Virus record (IMG/VR): IMGVR_UViG_3300036944_000395
Span: 1 to 23,886 of that record
Source: a virus
Direction: 5' to 3' (one strand)
DNA: 23,886 nt
Positions within the stretch are counted from its first letter, which is position 1. Every line of letters starts with the position of its first letter. The notes beneath the pieces are model-generated. The model was not told the origin of the DNA. It did no database searches and saw only the letters and a list, made by a program, of their open reading frames with translations. Made by a program: the position numbers and the translations under genes. Below are positions 6,192 to 14,223 of the stretch, one piece after another.

Positions 6192-6658
6192 CACGCCGCC
6201 TTCAAGTTGTCTGCGATCCTCTGCGCCCAGCCACGCCCGAAGCTGGGCCAGGTCGGCAGGTCGTTGAGGTGATCGAGCCGCCAGCCGTTGAACCGCGCCA
6301 CCAAGCGCTCCGGGTCCATGCTCTGCGCGGCCTGAATCGTCAGCGGGCCGAGGATGCCGTCGGGCGTCTCGTTGACAGCCCGTTGCAGCGTCTGGACCGC
6401 CTTGCGCACACCAGCGTTCACCGCCATGTCGAACAGGTCGAACTTGATGGCGTTGGGCACGGTGTCGCAGCCCGCAGGCCCCCAGAAGTCACGGCGATAG
6501 ATGAGCTTTGCGCGGTCCAGTGTCATGCCCCGGATGTCTTCGCCGGGGTAGCTGCGTTGGGAAATTCCATACTTGGTGAGCCCACCGGGATCGCTTGGGT
6601 GATCGACTAGCCCGCCCTCATGGCCGATCAATCTCTCGAAAGCGTCGTCGTAGTTCAT
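6191..6658 (-). CDS. Endolysin, glycoside hydrolase family 108
   Basis: A 155-aa soluble protein. The N-terminus has the GH108 catalytic motif E-G-G (Glu14 in IGHEGGLVDHPSDPGGLTKYGIS), followed by the P-x-D-P-G-G-x-T-x-Y-G-I segment, RDFWGP, and a peptidoglycan-binding-3 part (NETPDGILGPLTIQAAQ) in the C-terminal half. These enzymes cut the glycan strand of peptidoglycan (lysozyme type). There is no signal peptide, so export depends on the holin coded just downstream. The ATG overlaps the stop of the coiled-coil membrane protein gene, and the stop overlaps the holin ATG. Length fits the family. Confidence 0.93.
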   Translation of the reverse strand: MNYDDAFERLIGHEGGLVDHPSDPGGLTKYGISQRSYPGEDIRGMTLDRAKLIYRRDFWGPAGCDTVPNAIKFDLFDMAVNAGVRKAVQTLQRAVNETPDGILGPLTIQAAQSMDPERLVARFNGWRLDHLNDLPTWPSFGRGWAQRIADNLKAA

Positions 6659-7089
6659 GGGGTTCCCTTCATCACAAGAGCCAACACCGCAGCGCCCACG
6701 ACACCCAGCACCATCAGCCCGCCGCCGATAACCCAGGAGCGCATCTCAACCAGCGGGCCGACCTGCTTCTCGATGGTCTGAACGCGCTTGTCGATGGCAT
6801 CAACGTCAGCCCTCAAGACGACAGCCGTAGCGTTGTGGTGTTGCATCTGTACGTCGTGCCTTACCAGCACGGTCAGTGCTTCGCGTAACTCGTTGACGCC
6901 GTTTGCCACGCCGTCCACCTTCTCGCGGACAGCAGCAACAGAACCCTTGATGGAGCCGACATCGCCCACCAGCGCGTCGATGCGCATGGAGTCGGCGCCG
7001 GTCATCGCTGCTAGGGCTTGGTGTTCGCGCGCCAGTGCTTCGGCGGCTTGCTCCGCGTCAACGGAGCGGATCACGCGCGGGGTAGACAT
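6655..7089 (-). CDS. Coiled-coil protein with C-terminal membrane anchor (lysis block)
   Basis: A 144-aa protein. Residues 10-115 are mostly helical with heptad-like spacing (MRIDALVGDVGSIKGSVAAV, VDAIDKRVQTIEKQVGPLVE), and one membrane segment lies near the end (about 118-140, WVIGGGLMVLGVVGAAVLAL), followed by a short K-containing tail. This resembles XhlA-like or other small tail-anchored proteins coded with phage lysis genes, but it is not a standard i-spanin, whose membrane segment would be N-terminal. The ATG overlaps the stop of the tail-fibre gene (TAATG), and the stop overlaps the endolysin start. Function uncertain. Confidence 0.75.
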   Translation of the reverse strand: MSTPRVIRSVDAEQAAEALAREHQALAAMTGADSMRIDALVGDVGSIKGSVAAVREKVDGVANGVNELREALTVLVRHDVQMQHHNATAVVLRADVDAIDKRVQTIEKQVGPLVEMRSWVIGGGLMVLGVVGAAVLALVMKGTP

Positions 7090-8288
7090 TACGCGTTTGC
7101 CCCCTTGATGACGGCGAAGTTCAGCACCAGCGTGTCACTCGGTGATGCGCTTGTCGTCAGGTTCGCTATTTGGATTCGCGCCGTGCCCGAGCCGATTGAG
7201 GTGACGTTCGCCGCGTAGGTGTTGATCGTTGCGCCGCCGCTGATGTTCACCAGCACCAAATCGCTGCCGTCAATCGTGGAGTTTGTGAAGGTGAAACTCA
7301 CCGCAGTGCTTGCCGCGATGCTTGCGCTATGCGTGGTGATCTGCCCGGTTGCGCTGTTCAGCGTGACGGGATTGCTCTTGCTTGTCGTTTGCGTAACGGT
7401 AGCCCCAGAGCCCGACTTGTAGCCGATAGTGGCGCCGGCAACTTCCAGCAGCACGTCGCCCGAGAAGATCGCCTGTTGACTGCTGTTCACAGTGAAAGCA
7501 AGAGCCGGCGTGTCGCTTGCGTTGGGCGTTGTGTAGAACTCCAGCCGCGCGGGCATGTCGTTGGTGCCAGGCGCAGCGTCCACCACAGCGCGAATCCGCG
7601 CACCGCGAATGAACGCGGTTCCGTCATCGCCGCCAAATGCGATGGTGCCCAACTCGTCGCCGTTCGACACAGCACCACGGGTGCCCACGGTGCCCGACTT
7701 CGACTTGCTGAATGCCAACGTGGGATCTGTGGCCGCATCGGTTGACCACGAATACAGGCCGAGGCTTGCGTCTCCCTGCGCCGTGCCGTGCATCTGCATG
7801 TCGGGCGTGACGCCGCCACCAGCGGAGTAGCTGACGCTGGTTCCGTCGCTCAGGATGAACCGCCCCGCGCTGGTCAGCGTGACGTACTGTGTGCCGTTCA
7901 CCCACAGCGACAGTTCGTCAATGCTGTGGTCGTACCGGAGCCGGCCCTGCGTTGCGCTGCCGGAGTCGCCAAAGATGACATTGCCTGCGTTGGCGGTGCC
8001 CGAGAGGATCGTAAGCCCCGCGTTTGCGTCACCGTCGATCACGATGTCATCGGCAACAACGTTCGCGGTGCCGCCCGAGCCTGCGCCCTGCATCACGCCT
8101 AGCGTGCCTTGGGTGGCGCCTTCCAAGCGCACGTTGTCGGTGAAACTTGCACCGTCTCTGAGCAGCGCGATGCACGATGCGAAGAACCTCAAGTAGTCGT
8201 CGAGATTCGGGAGGATGGCCTCCGTGCCGGGCGGGCTGTTGCTGGCTGCGGTGGTGGACAAGTCGGCTAGGCTGGCGGGTACAGGCAT
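7089..8288 (-). CDS. Tail fibre protein
   Basis: A 399-aa protein rich in Gly, Ser, Thr and Ala with little Lys or Cys, as in trimeric phage fibres. The N-terminus (NLDDYLRFFASCIALLRDG) is probably the virion-attachment part. Beta-repeat segments follow, such as GRLRYDHSIDELSLWVNG and QYVTLTSAGRFILSDG, a pattern common to phage fibres. The C-terminus (NISGGATINTYAANVTSIGS) is beta-rich and may bind the host. A good Shine-Dalgarno (AGGGA) lies 6 nt before the ATG, and a terminator stands just upstream, so this gene begins a new segment after the ejection genes. No chaperone or peptidase motif was seen. Confidence 0.75.
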   Translation of the reverse strand: MPVPASLADLSTTAASNSPPGTEAILPNLDDYLRFFASCIALLRDGASFTDNVRLEGATQGTLGVMQGAGSGGTANVVADDIVIDGDANAGLTILSGTANAGNVIFGDSGSATQGRLRYDHSIDELSLWVNGTQYVTLTSAGRFILSDGTSVSYSAGGGVTPDMQMHGTAQGDASLGLYSWSTDAATDPTLAFSKSKSGTVGTRGAVSNGDELGTIAFGGDDGTAFIRGARIRAVVDAAPGTNDMPARLEFYTTPNASDTPALAFTVNSSQQAIFSGDVLLEVAGATIGYKSGSGATVTQTTSKSNPVTLNSATGQITTHSASIAASTAVSFTFTNSTIDGSDLVLVNISGGATINTYAANVTSIGSGTARIQIANLTTSASPSDTLVLNFAVIKGANA

Positions 8289-8311
8289 ATCGAGTCCCTA
8301 AAAATGCAAAA

Positions 8312-8328
8312 AGCCGCACTAGGCGGCT
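8312..8328 (-). terminator. Rho-independent terminator after the ejection genes
   Basis: A perfect 6-bp stem (AGCCGC/GCGGCT) with a 5-nt loop is followed on the - strand by a short T-run (8312-8308). It lies between the 808-aa ejection protein gene and the fibre gene, both - strand, so it should lower but not abolish read-through to fibre and lysis genes. Confidence 0.65.
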
Positions 8329-8370
8329 GTGGTGAAATGGGCGCCCGCGTTTTGCGGGTTAGGGGATGCG

Positions 8371-8526
8371 TTGGACTACATCGACTACATGCTGTGGAAA
8401 GCCGTAGTTCTTTTTGTCTTGGCTGTTGCTTGGGGCATCTTCTGCGGCTGGAACGGCCTAGAGCTCAACGGTCGGCCACGGCAACCGGAGCGCCGCGCAA
8501 CAACAGACTCTGAAGCTCAGGACTAG
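8371..8526 (+). CDS. Small single-pass membrane protein on the opposite strand
   Basis: A 51-aa protein if started at TTG 8371, which has AGGGG at 8361-8365 five nt upstream; the frame is open from GTG 8329 but without a site. The sequence is (M)DYIDYMLWKAVVLFVLAVAW, then a Gly-Trp turn and a polar tail rich in Arg, Glu and Pro. One strong membrane segment is clear. A small hairpin (CCCGC/GCGGG, 8344-8358) stands just before the ribosome site. The last 62 bp overlap the end of the ejection gene on the other strand. It may be a small holin-like or exclusion protein. Similar 'M-L-W-K' small membrane proteins occur in related phages as far as I recall. Confidence 0.5.
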   Translation: MDYIDYMLWKAVVLFVLAVAWGIFCGWNGLELNGRPRQPERRATTDSEAQD

Positions 8527-10891
8527 CCAGCAGGCCAGTCATCGCGGGGTCGTTGAACCTCACCAGCCCCAGCGCGTCAGCAGCAGCCCCGGAGTCAGAC
8601 AGCAGGCCAGCCATGCGCCGGCCTTTTGCCTCGCGCGCCGTATCCCGCATCCATAAAAGCGCCGGGCCGCTCACGTTGTTGACAATCGGCACACGGTTTG
8701 CCGCCGCGTTGAGCAACGGGTTATCCAGCAGGCCAAGGTTCAGCGCGTTCTGTGCGTTCTGATAGGTGTTGGAGCCACGGGACATGCCCGCAGTCGCCGC
8801 CATCTCTGCACGCTTGATGTCAGCCGCGATACGTTGCAGCGTCTTGACTTCGGCGGGGTCGAATGCCTCGCGCAAGCCCGGCAGCGTGTTCTCCACCCAC
8901 TTGACAAACTTCCCGGTGAGGTTGCCCGCCTGCGTGGCAGTGCCTGCGCCTTCGGTCGTCACCATGCTGCGGAACTGCCCGAGCAGCCGGGGCTGATCAC
9001 CAATGAGCCGCTTGAGCGACTTCACATCGTCTGCAACGCCCGGCCTGCTGCCCCAGAACTTCGCAGCAATCTCGCCGCCTTGCACGCTGGGCATGCCGTC
9101 TGAGCCGGTGCGGAAGATGGAAGCCTGCGGGCCAGTGCGGAAGCGCTGCACCTGATCCAGCTTCGCACGCCGCGCCGCATCAAGTTGGTTCGCCCACTCA
9201 ATCGGCAGGTTCTCGTCTATCGCGCCGTCACCGCGCACCACCTCGTTAATACGGTCATCCAGCGCCGACTTCATCTTGTTCAGCGCTGCCGCTTCGGTGG
9301 CGCGTTCGGCATCCATGCCAGCACCGCGCGCAGATGAGCCAATCGACTTCCGAAGGTTGTCGAACTCGCGCAAAGTCACCTTCTTGGGGATGGCTTCAGC
9401 GCCTGGCGCATCACCCATAGCCGCATCACGCATAGACGCAAAGTTGCGCTCTAGATCGTTCTGAGCCGAGAAACTGCGCCCGCCCCGCGCTTCTGCCTTC
9501 AGCGCATCGAACAGCCCTTCTGCGCTCTCGTCGTCGATGAAGCCCAACGCCTTCATGCGTTCAGCCATCATGTCAGGCGACAGGCCGCCGTTCTGGCGAA
9601 CGAGGTTCTTGAACTCGCCGCGCATGCCGGCAATCTCGCCGCGCAAGCCATCGTTGTTCTTGATCGACAGCCCACCAGCGCGCCGCACCGCTTGCGCCAG
9701 CGTCTCAGACTGCGCACCAGGCCGCGCCGCCTTCATCGCCGGCAGTGTCTCGGTGCCAATCTCGCGCGCCGTGTTGACGGCTTGATCCACCGCAGCCCGT
9801 GGCGTGAACGAGCCGCGCCCGAAGAACTGATCACGGATGCCACCAAGTTCAGGCAGGTACAGCGTTGCCTCGTCCTGCGGTACAGCGTCGTACAACGCCC
9901 GCGTGCGAGCCTTGGCTGCAGCATCACCAGCCACGGCAAAGCGCCCAACAGTCTCGCCGAGGTCTTGCTGGGCGCTGCGAAACCCGTTCGGATTCGTCGG
10001 CGCCACACGCTCCAGCGCAGCTAGCCGAGCCGCGTTCTGTGCTGCCAGTTGATCGCGCAAAGCACCGCCACCAGCACTATCGCTCACCACACGCTGGACG
10101 ATGCCGGCTTGCGGAGTGCGGAGCGCTTGCGCAGCGGTCGGCACAGAGCCGGGAACCATCTCTTTCGCCGCGCGCAGCTTGGCAATCGTCGCCTCAATCT
10201 CTGAAGCCGACTTCAGATCCAGCGCTTTGGCAATCTCCATACCGCCCTTGGCTTGATCCCCCGCAAACATGCCGCGCGCAGATGAGCCAACAGCCCGCCC
10301 GACAGCACCGCCAGCCTGAAGCACCCCAGGCAGCGCAGCGCCGACACCAGCGCCCAACGCCGCATCTTCAGGGTTCACCAGGCCAGCCGAAGCCGCACCA
10401 GTGATGCCGCCGCCCAGCGCACGCACGCCAAGCCCCGCAGCGCCTTGCACGCCACCCGACGACATGCCGGCAGTCCGCACCGCATCCAGCACCGGAGCCA
10501 TAGCAACTGGCAGCGCACGGCCTGCGACGTTTGCCAACGCACCGCCCATGCCCATCGTGCCGCCAATCTCCGTCAGCACCTTGCCGCCACCAAAAGCAAG
10601 CGAATCAGTATCGGCACCCATGCTTGCAAGGCCCGCCGTCATGTCCGCGCGCCGCTGCCGGTTTGCATCCAGTGACAGCCCCTTGCCGGCCAGCGCATCA
10701 CGCGCCATGTCGTAGGGAGCCAGCAGAGTCGCGCCAATGCTTCCAGCGCCACGGATGGCGCCTGCACCAGCGTTTAGGACGCCACGGCCAAGTGACACAG
10801 CAAACGGCTCGTCCTTCTCAGGCTCCGCGCCGTACTTCGTCCACGGCCCAGCCTCAGCGGGAGCCGCGTATTTCTCCCACGGGCCAGCCAT
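8465..10891 (-). CDS. Large DNA-ejection (internal virion) protein
   Basis: An 808-aa protein. It begins with two copies of a GPW-x-K-Y motif (GPWEKY and GPWTKY within the first 20 residues), common at the start of phage ejection proteins. Residues about 35-220 are Gly/Ala-rich and hydrophobic (GAGSIGATLLAPYD, VAGRALPVAMAPVLDAV), the rest is long, helical and Ala/Arg-rich. No lytic transglycosylase motif was found. Proteins of this type sit in the capsid and enter the host cell envelope to form a DNA channel. The ATG overlaps the stop of the previous gene (TGATG). A terminator follows at 8312-8328. The role is inferred from size, composition and position. Confidence 0.65.
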   Translation of the reverse strand: MAGPWEKYAAPAEAGPWTKYGAEPEKDEPFAVSLGRGVLNAGAGAIRGAGSIGATLLAPYDMARDALAGKGLSLDANRQRRADMTAGLASMGADTDSLAFGGGKVLTEIGGTMGMGGALANVAGRALPVAMAPVLDAVRTAGMSSGGVQGAAGLGVRALGGGITGAASAGLVNPEDAALGAGVGAALPGVLQAGGAVGRAVGSSARGMFAGDQAKGGMEIAKALDLKSASEIEATIAKLRAAKEMVPGSVPTAAQALRTPQAGIVQRVVSDSAGGGALRDQLAAQNAARLAALERVAPTNPNGFRSAQQDLGETVGRFAVAGDAAAKARTRALYDAVPQDEATLYLPELGGIRDQFFGRGSFTPRAAVDQAVNTAREIGTETLPAMKAARPGAQSETLAQAVRRAGGLSIKNNDGLRGEIAGMRGEFKNLVRQNGGLSPDMMAERMKALGFIDDESAEGLFDALKAEARGGRSFSAQNDLERNFASMRDAAMGDAPGAEAIPKKVTLREFDNLRKSIGSSARGAGMDAERATEAAALNKMKSALDDRINEVVRGDGAIDENLPIEWANQLDAARRAKLDQVQRFRTGPQASIFRTGSDGMPSVQGGEIAAKFWGSRPGVADDVKSLKRLIGDQPRLLGQFRSMVTTEGAGTATQAGNLTGKFVKWVENTLPGLREAFDPAEVKTLQRIAADIKRAEMAATAGMSRGSNTYQNAQNALNLGLLDNPLLNAAANRVPIVNNVSGPALLWMRDTAREAKGRRMAGLLSDSGAAADALGLVRFNDPAMTGLLASPELQSLLLRGAPVAVADR

Positions 10892-12165
10892 CAGACTTTC
10901 TCCCAGTTCTTCGGATCAGCGGGGTTGCCGCCCTTGAAGCGGTAGCCGTTCTCCACGGTGCCCGGCTTGGGGCCTGCCTGCGGGGCCTGAACTTCAGGCA
11001 CAGCCGGTACACCGTCCGTCAGATACGAGCCATCCCGGATTGCTTTGGCCTTCGCGTCCGCATAAGCAGCCCGGCGCTTTGCCGCTGCAATAGCGCGGTC
11101 CATGATGGCTTCACGCTGCACGGGGGTCTTGTCCACCGATGCCTGCATGTCGAGAAGAATCTTCCGCTCGCCTTCAGTTGGCGCCGCTCCGAAGATGGCC
11201 TTCATGCTCTCCAACCCCTGCCCCGTCATCAGGTTGTCGATGTCGATGGTTGCATCAGCAGCAGCCGTGCCGCCCGGAACCACGTTGCTTGTCAGCGTGG
11301 CGCGCGGCTTTGCCAGATAGCCGGAGTACGCGGTCTTGTTCTGCGCCTTGGCTGTCTCAAGCGCACGAACCACAGACGCAGCAGACTGCACCGCGTCATC
11401 GCTTTCGAGGAGTTCCTTTTGCAACGTCACCGACATGGGGCCGGTGCGCTGGTTGCCGCCCAATGGCTTGTTGCGGTCAAACTCCAAACGCGCGTTGAAC
11501 TGCCTGTCAGCCTGAGCCCGAGCCGCCGCAGCGCTCTCGGTACTAGCCACGCTGTCAGGGCTCTGCGTGCGCCGGAACTGCTGCCCAGGAATCAGCGAGT
11601 ACGGGTCCACCGCCTGCGAGGTGCCGCCCATGTTCTCAAGTTGCAACTTCACCGGCTGCGCCATCGCTTGCCCGACTTCGCGCCCGAACTCGTCAACCTG
11701 CACGACTTCAGGCCGTCCATCGGCACCGCGCCGCTCAATGGTGCGCGCCACTTTGGAGCGCCCGAGGTTCGGCGCTTCAGCCATGAACTTGATCATCTGC
11801 GGATCAAGCCCAGCAGACAGCGCAGCCATCGGGTCGAACGGCATCCCCGGCCCCTGCATCCCGCCCATCGAGTCAAGATACGAGTTCTTGCGCTGCTCTA
11901 TCGCCTGAGCCCGCGCAAGTGCTTCAGCCTGCCGCGCCTGCGCCTCTTTCGCCGCCGCCATCTGCATCTGCATCTGCTCATCGAGCATCGCTTGCCGCTT
12001 GCGCTGCTGCTGCATCTGCATCGCTTGCTGCATGTCGCCCATTGCGCCGAGTCCAGCAGTCCCAAGAGCGGTGCCGAAACGTCCCGGTGTACTCATGAGC
12101 CGCAGCCCGAGGGACAAGAGCCCCTGCGATTGCGGGTCGTCCATCATGTCCAGCAAGCCTGCCAT
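10891..12165 (-). CDS. Probable DNA-ejection protein with Gln/Met-rich coiled coil
   Basis: A 424-aa protein starting MAGLLDMMDDPQSQGLLSLG. The start at 12165 is one base after the previous stop, with GGGGG 5 nt before it; the longer open frame lacks phage-like sequence. Residues about 48-105 form a strong coiled coil (MQQAMQMQQQRKRQAMLDEQ and following). The middle is polar (NLGRSKVARTIERRGADGRP) and the C-terminus ends in GYRFKGGNPADPKNWEKV, an ending I know from phage ejection proteins and similar to the GPWEKY motif of the next gene. It is coupled to the 808-aa gene. A role inside the virion is inferred. Confidence 0.65.
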   Translation of the reverse strand: MAGLLDMMDDPQSQGLLSLGLRLMSTPGRFGTALGTAGLGAMGDMQQAMQMQQQRKRQAMLDEQMQMQMAAAKEAQARQAEALARAQAIEQRKNSYLDSMGGMQGPGMPFDPMAALSAGLDPQMIKFMAEAPNLGRSKVARTIERRGADGRPEVVQVDEFGREVGQAMAQPVKLQLENMGGTSQAVDPYSLIPGQQFRRTQSPDSVASTESAAAARAQADRQFNARLEFDRNKPLGGNQRTGPMSVTLQKELLESDDAVQSAASVVRALETAKAQNKTAYSGYLAKPRATLTSNVVPGGTAAADATIDIDNLMTGQGLESMKAIFGAAPTEGERKILLDMQASVDKTPVQREAIMDRAIAAAKRRAAYADAKAKAIRDGSYLTDGVPAVPEVQAPQAGPKPGTVENGYRFKGGNPADPKNWEKV

Positions 12166-12166
12166 A

Positions 12167-13372
12167 TCAACCCCCGAGAAGTCCGCTGTATCGCCCGATG
12201 CCGCTGTTTGCGCCTGGCCGCACCTGTGGCGACAGAAGCCCGTAGTTCGGCTGCGCCATCGGCTTGTAGCTGCCGCGTGCGTCTGCTTGCCAGCCACCGC
12301 GCGTGATCGTGGGCATGGGGCCGGTGTACGGGGCGGGGCCTGAATCGCCGCCGCCCTCAGAGCCGCCCAGCAGGCCACCAGCAAGAGCGCCCACGATGCG
12401 CGGGTTCTTCTTGATCCACTCCCAGATGCCACCGGCTGCGTCCGTCACGCCGGGCGGGAGCATGTCCAGAAGCCCGCTAGGGATGCCTGCAAGGTTGCCC
12501 GCAACGTTGGCAGCGCCGGGGCTTCCGGTAAGCCCGAGAACACCGTCATACGCGCTGGTTTGTGCGCCCGTCATGCCGGGGCCGTAGTTGCCTGCTGCGC
12601 TGTAGCCGGGGTACGTGGTGCCGCCCAATCCGCCCGTGGCCGAAGAGCCGCCAGAGCCCGCCCCGCCCATTGCTTCCAACACACCGGCATCACCGCCCGT
12701 TGGCGTAACGCCGCCCATTGCCTCAAGCCAGCCAGCGTTGCCGCTCAACAGCCCGCCCGGTGCCGTGGTGCCCCCCAAGCCGCCGCCCATCGCTGCGTCA
12801 ATCGCTGCAAGTTCAGCGGCAGATGCGCCACCAGCCGCAGCGCCAGCAGTTCCGGTGCCCATCATCCCGCCGTTCAGTGCGCCGAGTTCGGCGGCAGTGC
12901 CAGCGCTTACGGCACCCGTCGCGCCACTGCCTGCACCAGCGGCAGCGCCGAGCCCGAGCCCGTTTGCAAGCCCGTAGCCACCAGCCAAGAAGCCCGCGCC
13001 TGCGCCGATGCCCTTGATGGCATTCGACATGCTGGACTCTTGCTCAAACTCGCGCGGGTCGCCAATCATCTGATACGAACCGTCATCGCCCAACTTGTAG
13101 TTGGCCTCAAGCAGTTGGTACTTGTCGCGCCCTGGATTCTGGAACTGCACGGTAAACGTGCCGTCAGGGTTCCGCGTGACGTTGTTGTGCTTCGACTGAT
13201 AGGGGCCGATCACGTCCCTGTTGAGACCCCATCCTTCTGGGCGCGTGGCTGCGGTGTAGGCGTTGGAGAGCCCGTCGCCATGCTCGTACATGAACGGCGT
13301 TGCATCGCCAGGGTCGTGGAGGATGGCGTTGCTCGCCAGCGCCCGAATGGCTGCGTAGGGATCGGTTGCCAT
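12167..13372 (-). CDS. Gly/Ala-rich virion protein, probable ejection protein
   Basis: A 401-aa protein. The start at 13372 is preferred (AAGG 6 nt upstream); the longer frame overlaps the previous gene by 16 nt. The first 125 residues are a normal mixed domain (MATDPYAAIRALASNAI; NPDGTFTVQFQNPGRDKYQL). The rest is extremely rich in Gly and Ala, with repeats of GGLGGTT-x-PG and LEAMGG, then a hydrophobic segment (NPRIVGALAGGLLGG) and a C-terminal SGIGRYSGLLGG. This suggests a membrane-interacting protein packaged with the DNA. No catalytic motif was seen. It stands between two other probable ejection proteins with tight spacing. Confidence 0.6.
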   Translation of the reverse strand: MATDPYAAIRALASNAILHDPGDATPFMYEHGDGLSNAYTAATRPEGWGLNRDVIGPYQSKHNNVTRNPDGTFTVQFQNPGRDKYQLLEANYKLGDDGSYQMIGDPREFEQESSMSNAIKGIGAGAGFLAGGYGLANGLGLGAAAGAGSGATGAVSAGTAAELGALNGGMMGTGTAGAAAGGASAAELAAIDAAMGGGLGGTTAPGGLLSGNAGWLEAMGGVTPTGGDAGVLEAMGGAGSGGSSATGGLGGTTYPGYSAAGNYGPGMTGAQTSAYDGVLGLTGSPGAANVAGNLAGIPSGLLDMLPPGVTDAAGGIWEWIKKNPRIVGALAGGLLGGSEGGGDSGPAPYTGPMPTITRGGWQADARGSYKPMAQPNYGLLSPQVRPGANSGIGRYSGLLGG

Positions 13373-13380
13373 GGTGCGCC

Positions 13381-14220
13381 TTAAGTCTTGAGCCAATCGG
13401 TGAGCCAGCTATTGAAATTGCCGGTGCTGGTTGTGTCTGACTTCCACAAGTCTTTGAACCAAGGCAGGATCTGCGCACCAGTGATGGCCCCGCCGACGAT
13501 CTGCGACACATTCGACGGGTCGGGCGTCGTCGTGGTTTGAGTGCCGCCGCCAGAACTGACGCCAAGCCGGCGCCCGTAGGCATCCAACTGGTTGCCCGCG
13601 TAGTTCTGCGCTTCTTCCCACCACTTGTTATTCTGGTTGGTGGCGCTCTGGTTGAACGTCTGCTGCTGGTTGCCAACGTTCACCAGCGCATTTGCGTCGA
13701 GGTAGTCGTTTTGCGCAAACGTAGGAGCGGCCATCGTTGCAGCCATTTGATTGCTGCGCTCGGTGTTGTACGCATTGCCGCGCATGTCGGTGGAGATGCG
13801 TGCCAAGTTGCGTTGCAGATCACCCGCAGCCATGCCCGCATATTGCGCGACACCGCTGTTTCCGAACGAACCAGAGCCGGCCATCATTTTGTCGAACTGC
13901 GGCGCCTGAACGTTGTTCCACGCCTTTGTGAGGTCGCCCTGCGCGTTGCGCACTTGATCCGTCAGATACGGGTTGTTGAACCCGCCACCGTTGATTGTGT
14001 TGGTGAGTTGCTTGTTGGCGGCATCCATCACCGGGGAGCCGTTTAGCGCCCGACTGGTGATGGCTTCCCATGCCGTTTGCAACGTCGAGTTGGGCGCGGT
14101 GTAGGTGCCGGGCGACTGCTGATAGGGCGTGTTTGCAACGTCCTGCGCGCGGCCCATGTAATCCTGCACCAGAGGCAGGAGCCACGGCGGGAGGTCGTTC
14201 GATGTGGTGCTAGTTGCCAT
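13381..14220 (-). CDS. Virion/ejection-type protein (PPWLLPLVQDYMGRAQ family)
   Basis: A 279-aa protein, rich in Asn, Gln and Ala. The N-terminus, PPWLLPLVQDYMGRAQDVAN, resembles a widespread family of podovirus proteins that begin with 'PW..qqPyl...f..A', coded just before other ejection proteins. A helical middle includes GDLTKAWNNVQAPQFDKMMA and a C-terminal WLTDWLKT. A good ribosome site (GGGAG, 6 nt) precedes ATG 14220, three bases after the previous stop. Function is inferred from position: packaged internal protein or tail component. Confidence 0.6.
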   Translation of the reverse strand: MATSTTSNDLPPWLLPLVQDYMGRAQDVANTPYQQSPGTYTAPNSTLQTAWEAITSRALNGSPVMDAANKQLTNTINGGGFNNPYLTDQVRNAQGDLTKAWNNVQAPQFDKMMAGSGSFGNSGVAQYAGMAAGDLQRNLARISTDMRGNAYNTERSNQMAATMAAPTFAQNDYLDANALVNVGNQQQTFNQSATNQNNKWWEEAQNYAGNQLDAYGRRLGVSSGGGTQTTTTPDPSNVSQIVGGAITGAQILPWFKDLWKSDTTSTGNFNSWLTDWLKT

Positions 14221-14223
14221 GTG

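Noticed and set aside
7089-8288. Diversity-generating retroelement target in the fibre gene
   Set aside because: No reverse transcriptase and no template repeat were found in the window.
10531-12306. 591-codon + strand open frame opposite the ejection genes
   Set aside because: Antisense shadow in GC-rich DNA; His/Arg/Pro-rich, no ribosome site, and the - strand genes are clearly coding.
12560-13000. Gly-rich repeats taken as a possible tandem repeat array
   Set aside because: Only protein-level low complexity (GGLGGTT, LEAMGG); DNA units are not regular.
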